Shown here piece by piece: positions 36,706-45,614 of a stretch of 64,000 bases of DNA. How positions within the stretch are numbered: position 1 is the stretch's first letter; the number at the start of each line of letters is the position of its first letter. The DNA is taken from the NCBI RefSeq assembly GCF_001043175.1, contig NZ_CP011494.1, positions 744,001 to 808,000 of the forward strand, given 5' to 3'. The notes below the pieces were generated by a model. It did no database searches, was not told the origin of the DNA, and saw only the letters and a program-made list of their open reading frames with translations. Position numbers and translations under genes: made by a program. The DNA comes from Marinobacter psychrophilus. Its GTDB lineage: Bacteria; Pseudomonadota; Gammaproteobacteria; Pseudomonadales; Oleiphilaceae.

Positions 36706-37959
36706 GTGCTGCAATTTATCTATTCTCAACTTATCCGCCTGCTGCTGCCCTTTATTTTGCTGCGCCTTTGGTGGGGCGGTCGCCATTCTCCGAATTTGCG
36801 CCGTAACTGGGGCCAACGTGTTGGCTTTGCGCCGGCGGTGAGTGCTCCTGTTATCTGGGTACATGCGGTGTCGGTAGGGGAGACGATTGCCGCGGCACCC
36901 ATGGTGCGGCGACTTTTGGAGCGTAATCCAAATGTTACCATTTTGATGACGGCGATGACCGACACCGGGCTTGCCCAGGCTCAGAAAATGTTTGGCAAAA
37001 AGGTGCAATACGCTTACGTGCCCTACGATACACCAGGCGCGGTAAAGCGTTTTCTGGCGCGGGTTCAGCCGAGTATTCTGGTTATCATGGAAACGGAGAT
37101 CTGGCCGAATCTAATCAGTCAGAGCCGTAAAGCGCGCGTACCTGTGTTTTTGATCAACGCGCGTCTATCGAGGAGTTCGGCGCGGGGTTATGAGCGCGTT
37201 CGAAGTTTGGCGAGACCCGTCATGCAAAGTATTAGCTGGGTGGCGGCGCAAGCTGAGCAAGATGCAGCGCGGTTTCGTCGAATTGGCGTGGCGGCTGACA
37301 ATATTGCCGTTACTGGCAGTGTAAAGTTTGACGTGGACATTGAACCGCGGGTGCGTGAGCAGGCTCAGCAGTTGAAGGCGCAGTTTGGCGGTCGCCCTGT
37401 CTGGATCGCCGGGAGCACCCACGATGGTGAAAGTAGGCAGCTGCTTAAAGCCCACCGAAAACTACTGGCGGTTGTACCCAACGCACTGATGATTATTGTG
37501 CCTCGCCATCCCGAGCGTTTCGAGCTGGTCGCCCGCGCTGTTACAAAGGCAGGCTTCAGTCTGGCCCGCCGATCTTTGCAAGATAGCCTTGCGGCTGCCC
37601 AGGTGTATTTAGGCGACACCATGGGCGAATTGATGATGCTGTATGGCGCCAGTGATCTTGCTTTTATTGGCGGCTCGTTAATTGAGCGCGGGGGCCATAA
37701 TCCTTTGGAGCCGGCGGCCTGGGGGATACCGGTGATCTCTGGCACCCACGTCTTTAACTTCGAGTCGATCTATCAGCGCCTGCGGGAGCAAGATGGAGTC
37801 ACCATCGTAGAGTCTGCTGAGGAGTTGGTAGTTTGTCTGGTTCGGCTGTTAAATAATCAACGTGCGTTGCACGAAAGCGGTCAGCGCGCTCTGGCGGTAG
37901 TGGAAAGTAACCGAGGCGCTTTGGACCGTGTGGTGGCCGGCATCAGTCAGCGGGTTTAG
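36706..37959 (+). CDS. waaA: 3-deoxy-D-manno-octulosonic acid transferase (WaaA/KdtA)
   Basis: A 417-residue GT30 enzyme that transfers Kdo from CMP-Kdo to lipid IVA. The start is taken as GTG 36706, with GGAG seven bases upstream. The N-terminal membrane anchor is LQFIYSQLIRLLLPFILL. Motifs: HAVSVGETIAAAP with the catalytic Glu, VPYDTPGAVKRFL, METEIWPNLI, GSTHDGE and the C-terminal GGSLIERGGHNPLEPAAW. The kdkA gene at 18 kb implies a single, phosphorylated Kdo. It is divergent from lpxL. Confidence 0.96.
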   Translation: MLQFIYSQLIRLLLPFILLRLWWGGRHSPNLRRNWGQRVGFAPAVSAPVIWVHAVSVGETIAAAPMVRRLLERNPNVTILMTAMTDTGLAQAQKMFGKKVQYAYVPYDTPGAVKRFLARVQPSILVIMETEIWPNLISQSRKARVPVFLINARLSRSSARGYERVRSLARPVMQSISWVAAQAEQDAARFRRIGVAADNIAVTGSVKFDVDIEPRVREQAQQLKAQFGGRPVWIAGSTHDGESRQLLKAHRKLLAVVPNALMIIVPRHPERFELVARAVTKAGFSLARRSLQDSLAAAQVYLGDTMGELMMLYGASDLAFIGGSLIERGGHNPLEPAAWGIPVISGTHVFNFESIYQRLREQDGVTIVESAEELVVCLVRLLNNQRALHESGQRALAVVESNRGALDRVVAGISQRV

Positions 37960-37989
37960 GCCCGCCGGCTGAAAATCACGGTTACCGGC

Positions 37990-39375
37990 TTACTGGCTCA
38001 TTGTTTGGCTGTTTAAGGTTGTATCGTCGTTGGCCAGGGCTTCGATGCCCGGTGCGTTTGCGCTCAACCAATTGTTCAGCTCTACCAGGTCCTGCGGGCT
38101 TAGGGTGCCAGCTGATTGCTTAAGCCGTAACGAGTTCACCACGTAGTCGTAGCGGGCGTTGGCGAAGTCTCGCAGCGCTACATAGTAAGCGCGTTCGGCA
38201 TCCAGCACCTCAACAATGTTACGTGTGCCTACGTCATAACCGGCGCGGGTGGCGTCCAGTGCGCTGCGTCGCGATATAATGGTCCGGTTCAGGGCCGACG
38301 CGGTTTCAATGTTGTTGTTGATGGTGAGGAAGCGACTGCGGGTGTCTACGCGAACGTCACGGCGCACCGTGTTCAGCGACTCTTCTGCCACTGTCAGCAA
38401 AGAACGCTGTTGGCGCACACCGGCCTGAATGCCACCGCCGGAATAGAGCGGAACGTTTAGCTGGAAGCCAATGACGCCCTGTGTGGTGGTGCCGTTGCGC
38501 TGCTGAACGACCGTGCCACTGCTATCTAGGCCGCCGATTTTAGACTTGCCGTAAGAGGCTTGAAAATCCACCGTTGGATAATGCCCTGCCTTGGCCGCTT
38601 TCAGAGTTTTCTCGCTGGCTTTCAGGTCAAATATGGCCGCCTGAATGCTCCAGTTCTGTTCCAACGCGGTTGTTTCCCACAACTCCGGGTTCATCGGCTC
38701 GGGCGGGTTTAGTGGGAAATTCTGGCGTAGATTTTCAAGCTGCTCTGTGTATTCGCCAGTTAAGCGTGCCAACTGTTCGCGGGTGATATTAAGACTGTTT
38801 TCCGCGGCAATTCTCTGGCTTCGGCTATCATCAAACGTGGCGCGGGCTTCAAACACTTCGGTAATAGCAATCAGGCCCACATCAAAGCGTTCCTGGGCCT
38901 GGTCGTACTGGCGCTGTATAGCGGTTTCGGTGGCGCGTAGGGTGGTCACTGTGTCTTGTGCCCGTAGTACGTCAAAATAAGCGGCGGCCACATCCAGAAT
39001 CAGTTGCTGCTGGGCAAGATGGTACTGGGCGCGCGCCGAGTCGGTCTGGAATTTGCTGGCATCGTAGTTAAACCAGGCATCGGCGCGAAACACTGGCTGG
39101 GTCAACTGCAGGCCAAGGCCCAAGGTTGTGTAGTCCACATTCTGTGACGGGCCATCGCTATCCGTGTAATTAGCGTCAGCGGAAGCGCCAAGCTGCGGCA
39201 GCAATTTGCTGCGGCTGATATCGCTGGCCGCCTGCTGGGCTTCAAAACTGGCGCGGGCAGAAGCAATTCCAGAGTCGTAGGAGAGTGCTTTTTCGTAGGT
39301 TTGAATCAGGTCCATGGCAAATGCGGGCGACGCCGCAAAAAGGCCGATAAGCCCAGATAGTAGTTGTTTCTTCAT
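37990..39375 (-). CDS. tolC: Outer-membrane efflux protein TolC
   Basis: A 461-residue TolC-family protein. The start at 39375 is marked by AGGAG and the signal peptide MKKQLLSGLIGLFAASPAFA. The body shows two repeated coiled-coil halves with LTQPVFR near the first strand region and the internal repeat YDVGTRNIVEVLDAERAYY (compare FDVGLIAITEVFEARATF). It forms the outer-membrane exit duct for tripartite efflux and type I secretion. It is divergent from nudF, as in Pseudomonas-type neighbourhoods. No inner-membrane pump genes lie next to it. Confidence 0.93.
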   Translation of the reverse strand: MKKQLLSGLIGLFAASPAFAMDLIQTYEKALSYDSGIASARASFEAQQAASDISRSKLLPQLGASADANYTDSDGPSQNVDYTTLGLGLQLTQPVFRADAWFNYDASKFQTDSARAQYHLAQQQLILDVAAAYFDVLRAQDTVTTLRATETAIQRQYDQAQERFDVGLIAITEVFEARATFDDSRSQRIAAENSLNITREQLARLTGEYTEQLENLRQNFPLNPPEPMNPELWETTALEQNWSIQAAIFDLKASEKTLKAAKAGHYPTVDFQASYGKSKIGGLDSSGTVVQQRNGTTTQGVIGFQLNVPLYSGGGIQAGVRQQRSLLTVAEESLNTVRRDVRVDTRSRFLTINNNIETASALNRTIISRRSALDATRAGYDVGTRNIVEVLDAERAYYVALRDFANARYDYVVNSLRLKQSAGTLSPQDLVELNNWLSANAPGIEALANDDTTLNSQTMSQ

Positions 39376-39592
39376 TTCATCTCCTGAAAACCTGTGCGCT
39401 TGGGCGAGAGCCCGCTTGATGGCAAGCAAATCTGTATCCCCCATTATGGCCAATTATCGTCGCCAGCTCTACCGTTGTAGAAGGCATGTATTAGCGCGCG
39501 CCAGTCAATCCTCAAACCAGCTCCACACCGTACTTGCAATTCATGCAGGCCAGCGACTATCTTTCAGAACTGTTTCTAGCTTAGGGCAAACC

Positions 39593-40213
39593 ATGACCAA
39601 ACCGTTCCAGTTTCAAGCCAACAACGTCAGCGTCGAAAAGCGTGAAACCGTGTTCCAGGGCTTTTTCCGTATGGACAAACTGTGGCTAAGCCACCCGCGT
39701 TTTGACGGCCGTACCATGCCCACTTTCACCCGCGAGCTGTTTGTCCGCGGCGATGCCACCTGCGTGCTGCCTTATGATCCGCAGCGCGATCAAGTCGTAT
39801 TAATAGAGCAGTTTCGCCTGGGGGCGATCGGGCGCAACCAGTCGCCCTGGCTGCTGGAGCTGGTGGCGGGCATGAACGAAGAGGGCGAAAACCCGGAAGA
39901 CGTGGCCCACCGCGAAGCCGACGAAGAAGCCGGCTTGAGTTTTAAACACCTAGACCCTATTTGCAGTTACCTGGTGTCGCCCGGTGGCACCACCGAAATG
40001 ATTTACCTGTATTATGGTGAAATCAACAGCGCAAACGCTGGCGGTCTGTTTGGCCTTGAATACGAGAATGAGGACATTCGCGCCCACGTTCTGGCTGCTG
40101 AAGACGCCATAGCGATGATCAAGGACGGTCGTATCAACAACGCCGCCGCCATTATTGCTTTGCAATGGTTGGAGCTGAATCGCCCGCGCCTGCGGGAAGG
40201 TATGAATCGATGA
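39593..40213 (+). CDS. nudF: ADP-ribose pyrophosphatase (NudF)
   Basis: A 206-residue Nudix hydrolase that splits ADP-ribose to AMP and ribose-5-phosphate. It starts MTKPFQFQANNVSVEKRETVFQGFFRMDK. The Nudix box, from Gly in GMNEEGENPEDVAHREADEE on to AGL, is intact. The downstream YLVSPGGTTEMIYLYYGEI fits the ADPRase subfamily. Its stop overlaps the start of the DUF1249 gene, giving the nudF, DUF1249, cpdA order found in Pseudomonas. Confidence 0.94.
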   Translation: MTKPFQFQANNVSVEKRETVFQGFFRMDKLWLSHPRFDGRTMPTFTRELFVRGDATCVLPYDPQRDQVVLIEQFRLGAIGRNQSPWLLELVAGMNEEGENPEDVAHREADEEAGLSFKHLDPICSYLVSPGGTTEMIYLYYGEINSANAGGLFGLEYENEDIRAHVLAAEDAIAMIKDGRINNAAAIIALQWLELNRPRLREGMNR

Positions 40214-40695
40214 ATCAGTGGACCATGAAGCCCAAGCGCTACGTGCCAGATCTGCGGCAGCTGGGCGCCTTGGGTGATGGTAATTATCAAAGGCTGCATA
40301 AGCTGCGCCAGCTGGAAGCCGACGGTCAGCCCGTTGCAGAGTTTGAGCTTCACCGCGAACACCAGTACTTAGGCCGGGTGCGTATCGAAATTCTGCAAAT
40401 CGCGCGCTTTACCGAAACTCTGCTGCTTGAACAGGTGCACAACGCCGGGCGCTGGCTGAACAATCCGCAAATGACGGTGCGGGTGTATCACGATGCCAAG
40501 ATGGCGGAGGTGATCAGTTGTTACCGTGACCGCCAGATTGCGCCGGTGAACGATTACCCCAATCGCTATATGCACCACCCCGATGAAAAAGCGCAGGTGA
40601 ACAGTTTTTTGGCTGACTGGCTGGATTACTGCCTGCGTTTTGGCCACCTGCCGATGGAACATGCGGTCTGGACATCGGGCGATTGCCAGAATTAA
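40210..40695 (+). CDS. DUF1249 family protein
   Basis: A 161-residue soluble protein (MNQWTMKPKRYVPDLRQL) that overlaps the nudF stop by an ATGA. It matches E. coli YqiB-type DUF1249 proteins, for example FTETLLLEQVHNAGRWLNNPQMTVRVYHDAKMAEV and the C-terminal SFLADWLDYCLRFGH. The function is unknown, and translational coupling with nudF suggests a linked role. About 155 non-coding bases separate it from cpdA. Confidence 0.88.
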   Translation: MNQWTMKPKRYVPDLRQLGALGDGNYQRLHKLRQLEADGQPVAEFELHREHQYLGRVRIEILQIARFTETLLLEQVHNAGRWLNNPQMTVRVYHDAKMAEVISCYRDRQIAPVNDYPNRYMHHPDEKAQVNSFLADWLDYCLRFGHLPMEHAVWTSGDCQN

Positions 40696-40851
40696 TTCCG
40701 CCCAACCGTTTTGATAACCTGCTGAACCGCACAAAAACACGGTTTGAATTGGCCAGAATGTGACGTCTTTAGCATTCAGTTAAGGGTCGGTAAGCTCTGG
40801 GCAGCGTAAACTTGATAACACTCCTCATCCCATGTTTGCCGGATCTGCCCG

Positions 40852-41667
40852 ATGAAGACTCAATCTTTGCTGCAAGAGCTGCGACCGCTAAGAGTTCTGC
40901 AGCTGACAGACCCTCACCTGAAAGCCGACCGCGATGGTAAGTTGTTTGGCATGAACACTCGCGACAGTCTGGCCGCAGTGATTGATGACGTACTGAAACA
41001 TTGCGGTCAGCCAGATTTAGTGCTGGCCACCGGTGATTTGGCACAGGATGGCAGCGTTGATGCCTACGACGCAATGGCGCAGGCGCTGGCGAGATTCGAT
41101 TGCGACAGCGTTTGGATTCCGGGTAATCACGACAATACAGACCGGCTCTGGCGAGTTGCCCAACGCTACCGTGCCGAGCGCAAATACGTGGTGCAAGGCG
41201 GCTGGCAGATTCTGATGTTGGACTCATCGGTACCGCACAAGGTGCACGGCGAGTTAACCCAGCAAGAACTGGACTGGCTAGACGCAACCCTGGAAGCCTG
41301 CCCCCGGTTGCCCGCGCTGATCGCTCTGCATCATCACCCGGTGGATATAACCGCCCACTGGATGGCTGATATTGGCTTGCACAATCGTGACGCTTTCTGG
41401 GCGATTATTAATCGCCATTCACAGGTCAGAATTATTACCTGGGGCCATATTCATCAAGAGGTGGACCGGCAAGAAAACGGCGTGCGCCTGTTGGGCACGC
41501 CCTCAACCTGTATTCAGTTTACCGCTGGCGCCCGCGAATTCTCGGTTGAAGAGCGGGCGCCTGGGTACCGTTGGTTCGAACTGGGCAGCGCCGGTGGGTT
41601 TACTACCAAAGTGCACCGGGCGTTGGACTTCAAGGTCGTGCTGGATCGCGATGGCGGGGGCTACTAG
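40852..41667 (+). CDS. cpdA: 3',5'-cyclic-AMP phosphodiesterase CpdA
   Basis: A 271-residue class III metallophosphodiesterase that breaks down cAMP. All metal-site motifs are present: QLTDPHL, GDLAQDG, PGNHDN, HHHPV and GHIHQE. It begins MKTQSLLQELRPLRVLQLTDPHL. By family, it would lower cAMP and thus CRP/Vfr activity. It is the last gene of the nudF set; the metE region follows convergently. No clear terminator is visible in the gap. Confidence 0.92.
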   Translation: MKTQSLLQELRPLRVLQLTDPHLKADRDGKLFGMNTRDSLAAVIDDVLKHCGQPDLVLATGDLAQDGSVDAYDAMAQALARFDCDSVWIPGNHDNTDRLWRVAQRYRAERKYVVQGGWQILMLDSSVPHKVHGELTQQELDWLDATLEACPRLPALIALHHHPVDITAHWMADIGLHNRDAFWAIINRHSQVRIITWGHIHQEVDRQENGVRLLGTPSTCIQFTAGAREFSVEERAPGYRWFELGSAGGFTTKVHRALDFKVVLDRDGGGY

Positions 41668-41736
41668 GCTCCTGTTGACTGAGTCACTACCCTATTAGCC
41701 CCTTGCCTGCTAAACACCTGTCTACTCGGCCCTATT

Positions 41737-42939
41737 TCAAGCGGCTTGCTCTGCCAGTTTCTGGCGTAACTCCTTGGCGGCGTCGACCATAGCTCGCAGC
41801 GCTGGCTGCACTTCTTCCCAGCGGCGGGTTTTCAGGCCGCAATCCGGGTTTACCCACAATCTTTGCGCCGGAATCCGTTCTGCGGCCTTGTTCATCAAGC
41901 CGGTAATCTGATCGACCCGCGGAATGTTCGGTGAGTGAATGTCGTAAACACCGGGGCCAATGTCGTTAGGGTAGTCAAAGTTCTTGAAGGCGTTCAAGAG
42001 CTCCATATCAGAACGCGATGTTTCAATGGTAATTACGTCGGCGTCCATGCGGGCGATGGCAGCAATAATGTCGTTGAACTCCGAATAGCACATGTGGGTG
42101 TGAATCTGGGTTTGATCATTCACGCCGTTAGCGGTTATGCGGAAAGCATCTACCGCCCATTGAAGATAGCTGTCCCAATCGGTTTGGCGTAATGGCAGGC
42201 CTTCGCGCAGCGCGGCTTCGTCAATCTGGATGATTTTCACACCATCTGCCTCCAAATCTTGTACTTCCTCGCGAATGGCCAGCGCCAGCTGTAAACACGT
42301 GTCACGGCGGGGTTGATCGTCGCGTACAAAGGACCAGTTCAGAATGGTGACCGGGCCGGTCAGCATGCCCTTAAGTGGCTTGCTGGTGAGGGACTGGGCG
42401 TAGTTTATCCAGTCTATCGTCATCGCTTTTGGCCGCGAGATATCACCGAACAGAATCGGTGGTTTCACACAGCGGGAACCGTAAGACTGCACCCAGCCGA
42501 AACGACTGAAGACATAGCCTTCCAGCTGTTCGCCAAAATATTCCACCATGTCATTGCGCTCGGCTTCACCGTGCACCAATACATCCAGTCCCAATTCTTC
42601 CTGCTGGCGCACACAGTGGGCGATTTCCTCGCGAATGCGCTCCTGGTAAGCGGCGGCGTCCAGCTCACCCTTGCGGAATTGCAGTCGGGTTTGGCGAATC
42701 TCAGCGGTTTGTGGAAAAGATCCGATGGTGGTGGTTGGAAAGGCCGGCAGATTCAACTGCTGCTGTTGCAGCGCAATGCGCTTGTCGAACGGGCTCTTGC
42801 GCTGGCCTAGTTCGGGCGTGATCGCTGCCACCGATGCGGCCACGTTTGGGTTGTGCACCCGCGGTGACCGGCGCCGGCTGGCCAGCGCTTCAGCGTTGGC
42901 GCTAAGTTCTGCAGCAACGGTGTCGCGGCCGTGGGTCAA
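41737..42939 (-). CDS. metE: Cobalamin-independent methionine synthase, C-terminal half (frameshifted metE)
   Basis: A 400-residue frame carrying the catalytic half of MetE. The zinc ligands are present: [11 protein letters not shown] (His and Cys), [13 protein letters not shown] (Glu) and [10 protein letters not shown] (Cys). It also has [23 protein letters not shown] and YDIHSPNIP. In E. coli these parts form one 753-residue protein with the N-terminal half encoded next door. Here the frame starts with a TTG at 42939 that overlaps the stop of the N-terminal frame by 4 bases. One missing base in CCCGGGCC would explain the break. It may be non-functional, or two coupled polypeptides may assemble. 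Confidence 0.85.
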   Translation of the reverse strand: MTHGRDTVAAELSANAEALASRRRSPRVHNPNVAASVAAITPELGQRKSPFDKRIALQQQQLNLPAFPTTTIGSFPQTAEIRQTRLQFRKGELDAAAYQERIREEIAHCVRQQEELGLDVLVHGEAERNDMVEYFGEQLEGYVFSRFGWVQSYGSRCVKPPILFGDISRPKAMTIDWINYAQSLTSKPLKGMLTGPVTILNWSFVRDDQPRRDTCLQLALAIREEVQDLEADGVKIIQIDEAALREGLPLRQTDWDSYLQWAVDAFRITANGVNDQTQIHTHMCYSEFNDIIAAIARMDADVITIETSRSDMELLNAFKNFDYPNDIGPGVYDIHSPNIPRVDQITGLMNKAAERIPAQRLWVNPDCGLKTRRWEEVQPALRAMVDAAKELRQKLAEQAA

Positions 42940-44057
42940 GGCCCGGGCAGCAAGTTCAGTTCTTCCAGTTTCTGCTGGGCGAAGGCCAGCCAGTTGTGTA
43001 CTTCGGCATCAAGCTCGGTTTCTTGGGCAAGGTCCACCGGCACGTGCAGCAGTGAACAGGAAGGCGCTAGCCATAGCCTGTGACCCAGTTTCTGTTGTAT
43101 TGGCTCCAGCCAGTCCAGTGTTGCTGTCAGGTCGGTTTTCCAGATGTTGCGACCGCTGATGATTCCCAACGACAACACTTTGTGGCTTGGCAACCAGTCA
43201 ACCAGGCGTTGAACTTCCGCCGGTGCACTAACGGCGTCCAGGTGCAGGCCCGCCACTGGCAGTTCACAGGCCAACTGCAAATTCTCCCGCAGCTCACCAA
43301 AGTAGGTCGTCAGCAACAGTTTTACAGGCGCAGATTTGAGCCGGTGGTAAGTCAGAGTAATGGCATGGCGCCAGTCGGTGTTGAGTTCGGTGACCAGCGC
43401 TGGCTCGTCAATCTGTACCCAGCTGGCGCCATTGTCCGCCAGGGTTTGCAGCAGTTGGCCGTACACCGGCAGCAGTTTGTCTAGCAGGTCCAGGCGGTCG
43501 CTGTCGTCTTTGCTTTTGCCCAGAAAAAGATACGATACCGGGCCAAGAATCACCGGTTTTGCGGCAACGCCTTGCGCGCGAGCCTCAGCCAGTTGTGCAA
43601 CCAGGCGACCGGCGTTCAGACTAAATTCCGTGCCGGCGTGAAACTCCGGCACGATGTAGTGGTAGTTGGTGTCGAACCACTTGGTCATTTCGCCTGCGTG
43701 ACATTCGTTCGTCTCACCGGCATGGGCAGGGCCGCAGGCGTTGTCGCTGGCCGAACGGCCGCGGGCCACGCGAAAGTAATGATCCAGCTCGGTGCCGTCC
43801 GCGGCGCTGGCGCGCTCGGGCAAATTACCGAGGGTAGCGCTCATGTCGAGCACTTGGTCGTATAAAGAAAAGTCTCCCACGGGTACCCAATTCAGCCCCT
43901 GCACCTTTTGGGATTGCCAATGTTGGGTGCGTAAAGAGGCTGCCGTAGACTGCAACTCGTCTGCGCTGAGTTTGCCTTGCCAGAAAGCCTCCTGGGCAAG
44001 TTTCAGTTCGCGCTGGGCGCCAATGCGGGGAAAACCCAGGTTGTGGGTAATGGTCAT
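42936..44057 (-). CDS. metE: Cobalamin-independent methionine synthase, N-terminal half (frameshifted metE)
   Basis: A 373-residue frame equal to the N-terminal (beta/alpha)8 barrel of Met[44 protein letters not shown] and [14 protein letters not shown] are strong matches. It ends LNLLPGP then TGA at the point where E. coli MetE would continue into the linker. The start at 44057 has GGAG six bases upstream. The sequence is otherwise uneroded, so the frameshift is recent, or an assembly or sequencing error, or the halves still work together. It is divergent from metR. Confidence 0.85.
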   Translation of the reverse strand: MTITHNLGFPRIGAQRELKLAQEAFWQGKLSADELQSTAASLRTQHWQSQKVQGLNWVPVGDFSLYDQVLDMSATLGNLPERASAADGTELDHYFRVARGRSASDNACGPAHAGETNECHAGEMTKWFDTNYHYIVPEFHAGTEFSLNAGRLVAQLAEARAQGVAAKPVILGPVSYLFLGKSKDDSDRLDLLDKLLPVYGQLLQTLADNGASWVQIDEPALVTELNTDWRHAITLTYHRLKSAPVKLLLTTYFGELRENLQLACELPVAGLHLDAVSAPAEVQRLVDWLPSHKVLSLGIISGRNIWKTDLTATLDWLEPIQQKLGHRLWLAPSCSLLHVPVDLAQETELDAEVHNWLAFAQQKLEELNLLPGP

Positions 44058-44159
44058 ATTCATCTCCGGAATAAAGCGTGTGTTGATTGCTGTTGGTTAT
44101 GAGCAATCAGATTACCGCTGAGGAGTTATGAAAAATAATGGTATTATTTCACGTATCCA

Positions 44160-44172
44160 TGAATTTTATTCA
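44160..44172. promoter_or_regulatory. MetR binding site between metE and metR
   Basis: TGAATTTTATTCA fits the MetR consensus TGAANNTNNTTCA exactly. It lies in the metE-metR intergenic region, 30 bases before the metR start. A separate perfect A/T-rich dyad, AAATAAT-GGT-ATTATTT, lies at 44133-44149 and may be a second operator. Confidence 0.75.
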
Positions 44173-44202
44173 CGTTAGGCTGAGCTATGATTGAGCAGAT
44201 CT

Positions 44203-45135
44203 GTGATTGAACGTAACCATCTGGAGGTTCTGCGGGCCGTCGAAGCGGGTGGATCCTTGACCGCCGCCGCCGAGCGCTTGCACCTGACCCAGTCGGCGCT
44301 GAGTCATTCCATCCGTAAACTGGAGCAGCAGCTAGGCACCCCTTTATGGTTGCGCGAAGGTCGGCAACTGCAGCTGACCCAGGCGGGCAAATACCTGCTG
44401 GCTCTAGCGAATCGTTTGCTGCCGCAATTCGAGCATGCTGAGTTGCAAATCGATCAGTTCGCCCGCGGCCAGGCAGGCACGCTGCGCATTGGTATGGAAT
44501 GCCATCCCTGTTATCAGTGGCTGTTAAAAGTGGTGGGGCCTTATCTGGGGCACTGGCCCACGGTAGACGTAGACGTAAAGCAGAAATTTCAGTTTGGCGG
44601 TATTGGCGCGCTCTTTGGCCATGACATTGATCTGCTGGTAACGCCAGACCCGCTGCATCGGCCAGGCCTGGTGTTTGAACCGGTGTTTGATTACGAGCAG
44701 GTGCTGGTGGTCCACAGTGGCCATCGATTGGCACACAACGATTGGATCAGCGCGCAAGATCTGGAATCGGAAACTCTGATCACTTACCCGGTGGCGGTGG
44801 AGCGCCTGGACGTATACACACATCTCTTACTTCCGGCCAACATTCGCCCGGCGCGGCACAAAACCATCGAAACCACCGATATTATGTTGCAGATGGTCGC
44901 TGCCGGCCGCGGTGTAGCGGCTCTGCCTCGCTGGCTGGTGCAGGAATACCAGCAGCGTATGTCCATTGTGCCGGTACAGCTGGGCGAAACGGGCATTGGT
45001 AAACAGATCTTTCTGGGCTGTCGCGAGCGCGACCGCAATGTGGATTACCTCAGCGCGTTTCTGAAGCTGGCCACAGAGGTTCGCTGGCAGGGCATTGCGC
45101 CAGGCGTTTTATCAGGTGTCGTATTGACGAATTAG
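44203..45135 (+). CDS. metR: LysR-type transcriptional regulator MetR
   Basis: A 310-residue LysR regulator that activates metE with homocysteine as co-effector. The start is set at GTG 44203 because VIERNHLEVLRAVEAGGS aligns with the E. coli MetR start; a TTG at 44191 would add four residues. The winged helix-turn-helix LTAAAERLHLTQSALSHSIRKLE is clear, and the MetR-like effector domain has IGMECHPCYQWL and FDYEQVLVV. Its location next to metE and a MetR consensus site supports the name. Confidence 0.93.
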   Translation: MIERNHLEVLRAVEAGGSLTAAAERLHLTQSALSHSIRKLEQQLGTPLWLREGRQLQLTQAGKYLLALANRLLPQFEHAELQIDQFARGQAGTLRIGMECHPCYQWLLKVVGPYLGHWPTVDVDVKQKFQFGGIGALFGHDIDLLVTPDPLHRPGLVFEPVFDYEQVLVVHSGHRLAHNDWISAQDLESETLITYPVAVERLDVYTHLLLPANIRPARHKTIETTDIMLQMVAAGRGVAALPRWLVQEYQQRMSIVPVQLGETGIGKQIFLGCRERDRNVDYLSAFLKLATEVRWQGIAPGVLSGVVLTN

Positions 45136-45215
45136 CCAGACGAGACGCCCCTTGTTCAGCTAAAATGCGGCCAATCCGTTACTACAAACTTATTTTAACT
45201 TATCAGGATTCGACC

Positions 45216-45605
45216 ATGAGCGATGTTCCCTCTGATTTGAAATACCTTGAAACCCACCAGTGGGTGCGGGTAGATAAAAACGGCTTGGCCACCGTGGGCA
45301 TAACCGACTTTGCCCAACAGCAGTTGGGCGACGTGGTTTACATTGGCGTTCCGGAACTGGGCGCTACCGTAACCGGCGGCGAAGAAGCCGGCGTGGCAGA
45401 GTCCGTTAAATCTGCCTCAGACGTATTCAGCCCGGTGACTGGCGAAGTGGTCGAAATTAACGAGTTGTTAGAAGACGAGCCAGAAAAAGTGAACGAAGAC
45501 CCTTACGGCGAAGGCTGGCTGTTTCGGGTGAAAATGTCCGACGACGGCGAGCTTGATGGCCTGATGGATGCAGACACTTATAGCGACCTGGTCGCAGCGG
45601 AGTAA
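45216..45605 (+). CDS. gcvH: Glycine cleavage system H protein
   Basis: A 129-residue lipoyl carrier of the glycine cleavage complex. The start at 45216 (MSDVPSDLKY) has AGGA upstream. Residues ESVKSASDVFSPVTGEV contain the lipoylated Lys65. The C-terminal DPYGEGWLFRVKM is typical. No gcvP or gcvT lies in the window, so the partners are elsewhere. It is followed 10 bases later by rlmI. Confidence 0.97.
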   Translation: MSDVPSDLKYLETHQWVRVDKNGLATVGITDFAQQQLGDVVYIGVPELGATVTGGEEAGVAESVKSASDVFSPVTGEVVEINELLEDEPEKVNEDPYGEGWLFRVKMSDDGELDGLMDADTYSDLVAAE

Positions 45606-45614
45606 CAATCTTTT

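Noticed and set aside
42930..42950. Programmed frameshifting as the explanation for the split metE
   Set aside because: The junction has no canonical slippery heptamer in the right frame and I see no strong downstream stem. A missing base or a sequence error is simpler.
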